Assembly (NCBI RefSeq): GCF_019970045.1
Contig: NZ_JAHXYI010000001.1
Span: forward strand, 558,001-622,000
Reading direction: 5' to 3'
From: Chryseobacterium sp. GVT01B
GTDB taxonomy: Bacteria > Bacteroidota > Bacteroidia > Flavobacteriales > Weeksellaceae
DNA length: 64,000 nt
Positions within the stretch are counted from its first letter, which is position 1; each line of letters starts with the position of its first letter. Both the position numbers and the translations under genes were made by a program. The notes beneath the pieces were generated by a model, which was not told the origin of the DNA, did no database searches, and saw only the letters and a list, made by a program, of their open reading frames with translations. Shown in pieces: positions 60,655 to 64,000 of this stretch.

Positions 60655-60838
60655 TTTCCAAAATTATGAAAAAAGGCTGGAAGCTGCATGTGCAATAATC
60701 GTTGTTTGTTCTACTATTTTTAAAGGAGAAATAAACGTCTGGTAATTGTTTTATTGCATTCAATTATTTCCCTCTTCCATTATCTCAGGTTCCTTTCTGA
60801 ACAAGAATGCCTATATTTATGGGAAATTTCAGTGACTT

Positions 60839-61513
60839 ATGAATATTTTGTTGGTAGAAGATGATCAAAGAATCAGCAATTTTTTGATAAAAGGCCTTTC
60901 TGAGGCTGGATACAATCTGACCCTTGCCGACTCAGGAGAAAAGGCTCGTGAATTTCTTCATACCTATGATTTTGATATTATTTTAATGGACATCATGCTT
61001 CCCGGTTTGGATGGGATGCAGCTTACGCAGATCATACGATTTAAAGGAAATTATACTCCGATTTTAGTTTTAAGTGCATTGAATAGTCCGGATGATAAAA
61101 TCAAAATGCTTGATATGGGTGCTGATGATTATCTCTCAAAACCCTTTCATTTTGAAGAACTGATTTCAAGAATTAAAGCGTTAACCAGAAGAAATAAATT
61201 AAGCTATCAGAAGGAAGATCAATATTTGTCGTGCGGAAATATTGTCATTGATACGGATCTTCACAAGGTAACGCAGAATGATAAGGAAATAGAATTTTCC
61301 CCTACAGAATATAAACTTTTTACTTTCCTGATGGAGAATAAAAATAAGGTATTGAGCAGGACCCAGATTTTGCATAAAGTTTGGGGAATTGATTTTGATA
61401 ACACCACCAATGTTGTGGATGTTTATATTTCCTATGTCCGAAATAAAATTGATGAAACAGAACAGAAAATTATTCATACCGTAAAAGGAACCGGATATTT
61501 AATTAAAGACTGA
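60839..61513 (+). CDS. OmpR-family response regulator
   Basis: 224 residues. Receiver domain with acidic pocket Asp8/Asp9, phospho-acceptor Asp51 (IILMDIMLPGLDG), Ser79 and Lys101 (LSKPFHFEEL), followed by an OmpR winged helix (LSCGNIVIDTDLHKVTQNDKEIEFSPTEYKLFTFLMENKNKVLSRTQILHKVWG; VVDVYISYVRNKID; IHTVKGTGYLIKD). It acts as a phosphorylation-dependent regulator. The histidine kinase starts two bases after its stop. It probably controls the following efflux gene, whose promoter holds 11-bp-phased TCTAAT repeats. Confidence 0.95.
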   Translation: MNILLVEDDQRISNFLIKGLSEAGYNLTLADSGEKAREFLHTYDFDIILMDIMLPGLDGMQLTQIIRFKGNYTPILVLSALNSPDDKIKMLDMGADDYLSKPFHFEELISRIKALTRRNKLSYQKEDQYLSCGNIVIDTDLHKVTQNDKEIEFSPTEYKLFTFLMENKNKVLSRTQILHKVWGIDFDNTTNVVDVYISYVRNKIDETEQKIIHTVKGTGYLIKD

Positions 61514-61515
61514 AA

Positions 61516-62877
61516 ATGACGCTCAGAAATAGATTTACCCTTATTTCAAGCCTTTCATTCGGCATCGTTTCTATCATCACATCTGCGGTGATATTTTTTG
61601 CTTATTATGACAGTACTAAGATCTTTTATTTCGAAAAGCTAAGGAATACAGCTCTTATTTCTGCTATTTATTATCTTGAAAAAGATGAACTTCCAAAAGA
61701 CAGACATGCCCAGATCAAGAAAGAGTACAATCATCTGATTCAGAATAACAGGGTAGCGGTTTACAATCAGAATAACGAAGTTACTTTTGGACATAACCTT
61801 AATGATAAGAATATAAAGCTTTCCCATTTGCAGTCAGTCCGGGCTAATAAAGGAATCCAGTTTATGTCTGATAACCAATTCTACTATGGAATTTTTTATC
61901 CGGACAATCAGGGGGATTTCGTAGTTTTTGTAAAATCATCAAATGATTCGTTTCAATCCCAGATATTGAGGCTTGCCATTATTATGCTTTCTGTATTGCT
62001 GATTGGTTTGCTGGCCATTTATTTTCTAAGCCGGTATCTTTCAAAGGTGGTTTATAAGCCTATTTCAAATGTTGTAGAGCTTATCAATAAAGTGGAGTAC
62101 AACAATATTTCTACAGCAATTACTTCTACGAATACCAATGATGAGATTGAAGATCTTATTAAATCGTACAATAAACTGCTGGGAAGAATCTCAGAAAATG
62201 TGCTTTTACAGCAGAATTTTATCAATTACGTTTCTCATGAATTTAAAACTCCTTTGGCTGCTATCTCCGGAAACCTGGAAGTATTTGCCCAAAGAGACAG
62301 AACTCCGGAAGAGTATCGGGAAGTAGCGAAAGAATCATTAGAAAATGTGTACGAGATTGAAAATATTCTCAACAATCTTTTGCTGATGTCCGGAATGACA
62401 AAGCTTGAGTCTTCTCATAAACAAATGAGGGTGGATGAGCTCATCTGGAAAATTTATGAGAAATTGGAACCTAAGGCAAAAGAAAATAATTCATCCATTA
62501 AAATACAGCTTTGGGTAACAAAACCTGCTTTGCTGGAATTTCCCGGAAACGAAACACTGCTTTACCTTGCTATATATAATATTGTTGAAAATGCGATTAA
62601 GTATTCTTACGATAAACCTGTAGTGCTTACTTTGTCTGAAAAAGAAAATCATCTGTATATTGAAATTCGTGACGAAGGACGAGGAATTCCTACAGAAGAT
62701 CTTGCTAAAATATCCGAAACTTTCTACAGGGGAAAAAATGTAGATACAGTGAAAGGAAGCGGAATTGGTTTGTCTCTTTCAAAAAGTATCTTCGATCATC
62801 ATCATATTGTTATGAAGATTGATTCTGTTGTCAACACCGGAACAACTGTACTTCTTAAATTTTCGGCTCATTCATAA
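61516..62877 (+). CDS. sensor histidine kinase
   Basis: 453 residues. Two transmembrane helices (about 8-30 and 150-172) bracket a periplasmic sensor region of ~120 residues. A HAMP-like linker (YKPISNVVELINKVEYNNIST) leads to the H-box NYVSHEFKTPLAAISGNLEVF with His241, then the ATPase domain with N-box (NIVENAIKYSY), G1 (IRDEGRGIP), F-box (FYRGKNV) and G2 (GSGIGLSLSKSIF). It forms a two-component pair with the regulator before it. The signal is unknown; the next gene suggests a metal or toxic compound. Confidence 0.95.
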   Translation: MTLRNRFTLISSLSFGIVSIITSAVIFFAYYDSTKIFYFEKLRNTALISAIYYLEKDELPKDRHAQIKKEYNHLIQNNRVAVYNQNNEVTFGHNLNDKNIKLSHLQSVRANKGIQFMSDNQFYYGIFYPDNQGDFVVFVKSSNDSFQSQILRLAIIMLSVLLIGLLAIYFLSRYLSKVVYKPISNVVELINKVEYNNISTAITSTNTNDEIEDLIKSYNKLLGRISENVLLQQNFINYVSHEFKTPLAAISGNLEVFAQRDRTPEEYREVAKESLENVYEIENILNNLLLMSGMTKLESSHKQMRVDELIWKIYEKLEPKAKENNSSIKIQLWVTKPALLEFPGNETLLYLAIYNIVENAIKYSYDKPVVLTLSEKENHLYIEIRDEGRGIPTEDLAKISETFYRGKNVDTVKGSGIGLSLSKSIFDHHHIVMKIDSVVNTGTTVLLKFSAHS

Positions 62878-62923
62878 TTGTGTTATTTGTGAAATTATTC
62901 GTGTTTTTCGTGTTTTAAAAAGT

Positions 62924-63002
62924 TCTAATCAAACTCTAATGTTGAACTAACCGAATTCTAATTCTGTTTAAAATTCCCTCTAATATTAGACGAATAGCTT
63001 TG
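62924..63002 (+). promoter_or_regulatory. promoter with 11-bp-phased TCTAAT repeats
   Basis: TCTAAT starts at 62924, 62935, 62957 and 62979, spaced 11, 22 and 22 bases. The skipped positions hold weaker copies (ACTAAC at 62946, TTTAAA at 62968). The -7 element TAGCTTTG is at 62995-63002. Tandem direct repeats one helical turn apart are typical of OmpR-family regulator sites. Confidence 0.7.
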
Positions 63003-63022
63003 TGGTCTTAAAATAAAAGATC

Positions 63023-64000
63023 TTGAAGAAGCTATTTTTAACCCTATTTTATATTCCCTGTTTCAGTTTCTTTTCAGCGCAGATTTCAGATACTATGAAA
63101 ATCAGCAGAAAGGAAGCTGAAACTATTTTTCTGGCTAAAAACCTTGACCTTATTGCACAGAAGCTTGAAATTTCACAAGCAGAAGCAAGAACTGTTCAGG
63201 CTAAATACTGGCCAAATCCCAAATTAAGCATCAGCGAAGTCAATCTATGGAGAACGTATGACATAGAAGAACAGCCTGCACTCATTGGAAACTGGGGGAA
63301 AAATACACAGATCTCTGCTGAAATAGAACAGGTGATTCAGACTGCGGGAAAGAGAAGAAAAAATATTGAGCTTCAGAAAATAGAAGTGGAAGGAGAGAAG
63401 TATGAACTGCAGGAAGTATTGCGTGAGCTTAAGAAAACACTGAGAAATACAATCACCGAAATTCTTTACAATCAGGAACAGCAGAAAATCTACCAGGGCC
63501 AGATTGCTTCCATTGAGAAATTAACAAAATCCTATAACAATCAGTTAACGCTAGGAAATATCAGCAAAGCCGAATATGTCAGGCTGAAAGCACAGGAAAT
63601 TGAATTCAAGAAAAAACTGATTTCATTAAAACAGGAAATTGAAGATCAGCAGGTAGAGCTGAAGGCTTTATTGATGCTGCCTTCTCAAACATATCTGGTG
63701 ATTTCAGACTCATTTGTCATGCCGGAAAAACAACTTTCAGAGCTGGAAGTGAACCAATGGATGGAAAAGGCAAAAGAAAACCGCCCCGATATCATGATTG
63801 CAAAAAATAAAGAAAAACACGCTGTCAAAAATCTGGAAATTCAAAATGCCATGAAAACACCGGACGTAGCTGTTTCTATTGGATACGACCGTGGGGGAAA
63901 TATCATGAAAGACTTTATAGGACTGGGAGCTTCTATGGATTTGCCCATTTTCGACAGAAACAAAGGGAATATCCAGGAAGCGAAACTTGAAATCGAGAAA
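63023..64000 (+). CDS. TolC-family outer-membrane efflux protein (CzcC-like), 5' part
   Basis: At least 325 residues from a TTG start at 63023, running off the right edge. A signal peptide ends FFSAQ (about residue 20). The TolC repeat style is clear: ISRKEAETIFLAKNLDLIAQKLEISQAEARTVQAKYWPNPKLSISE, then an IEQVIQTAGKRRKNIELQKIEVEGEKYE stretch typical of the family, a coiled-coil hairpin, and the second repeat WMEKAKENRPDIMIAKNKEKHAVKNLEIQNAMKTPDVAVSIGYDRGG. It would form the outer-membrane channel of an RND efflux pump, probably of the CzcCBA kind. It follows the two-component pair by 145 bases, with the TCTAAT-array promoter between. Confidence 0.9.
   Translation, partial: MKKLFLTLFYIPCFSFFSAQISDTMKISRKEAETIFLAKNLDLIAQKLEISQAEARTVQAKYWPNPKLSISEVNLWRTYDIEEQPALIGNWGKNTQISAEIEQVIQTAGKRRKNIELQKIEVEGEKYELQEVLRELKKTLRNTITEILYNQEQQKIYQGQIASIEKLTKSYNNQLTLGNISKAEYVRLKAQEIEFKKKLISLKQEIEDQQVELKALLMLPSQTYLVISDSFVMPEKQLSELEVNQWMEKAKENRPDIMIAKNKEKHAVKNLEIQNAMKTPDVAVSIGYDRGGNIMKDFIGLGASMDLPIFDRNKGNIQEAKLEIEK

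Noticed and set aside
1..64000. Search for insertion sequences, prophage, integrases, toxin-antitoxin or defence systems
   Set aside because: No transposase, recombinase, phage or defence-type gene was recognised in any stretch; the accessory character lies in nutrient and metal loci.

Overview
The window looks like a piece of chromosome from a Chryseobacterium-like member of the Flavobacteriia (Bacteroidota). The DNA is AT-rich. Promoters follow the Bacteroidota pattern (TTG, 19-20 bases, TAnnTTTG) and Shine-Dalgarno sequences are lacking. SusC/SusD pairs, Por-type (T9SS) sorting tails, BshC, a CzcA-TolC fusion and LptD/RagB-type outer-membrane proteins all point the same way. The genus is inferred from protein character; no database search was possible. 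There is no insertion sequence, prophage or CRISPR array.

Layout. 1-2.3 kb: end of a SusC/SusD nutrient uptake pair. 2.4-12 kb: housekeeping genes (putative porin, bshC, a LysM protein, fabD, a GHMP kinase, pckA, aroQ). 12.2-17 kb: a second SusC/SusD pair behind a SAM-type riboswitch, so probably uptake of methionine or a related compound. 17.7-28.2 kb: divalent-metal efflux, made of a small Cys-rich protein, a CzcA-TolC fusion, its CzcB adaptor, a bestrophin, a CDF transporter, a Fur-family regulator and a P-type ATPase. Two promoters here carry the same palindrome at the same distance from the -7 element. 28.8-34.6 kb: a probable copper/redox cluster with a YHS lipoprotein, Sco, secreted SOD, MbnP, an MbnH-like di-haem peroxidase, an outer-membrane barrel, and two paralogous small Cys proteins.

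34.6-41.7 kb: a cobalamin-riboswitch operon with a BtuB-type receptor, a BtuG-like propeller lipoprotein, a Ca-motif surface lipoprotein and a T9SS-exported propeller protein. This looks like a surface B12 capture system. 41.7-43.6 kb: two tandem T9SS cargo paralogues of unknown function. 43.9-45.4 kb: four tRNA-Glu(TTC) genes, three of them apparently co-transcribed with rpsT. 45.4-60.7 kb: envelope and general functions (amidase, LptD, RidA, HtrA protease, TrhO, 5-FTHF cyclo-ligase, two unknown proteins, an Ala-rich lipoprotein, a TrmH-family methylase, a CPBP protease, a LytTR regulator and RmuC). 60.8-64 kb: an OmpR-type two-component system followed by a TolC-family efflux gene that runs off the window. 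The promoter of that gene has a striking 11-bp-phased TCTAAT repeat array.

The best leads for something new are the SAM-controlled SusCD locus, the shared metal operator, the T9SS arm of the B12 operon, the small Cys-protein family and the TCTAAT array.
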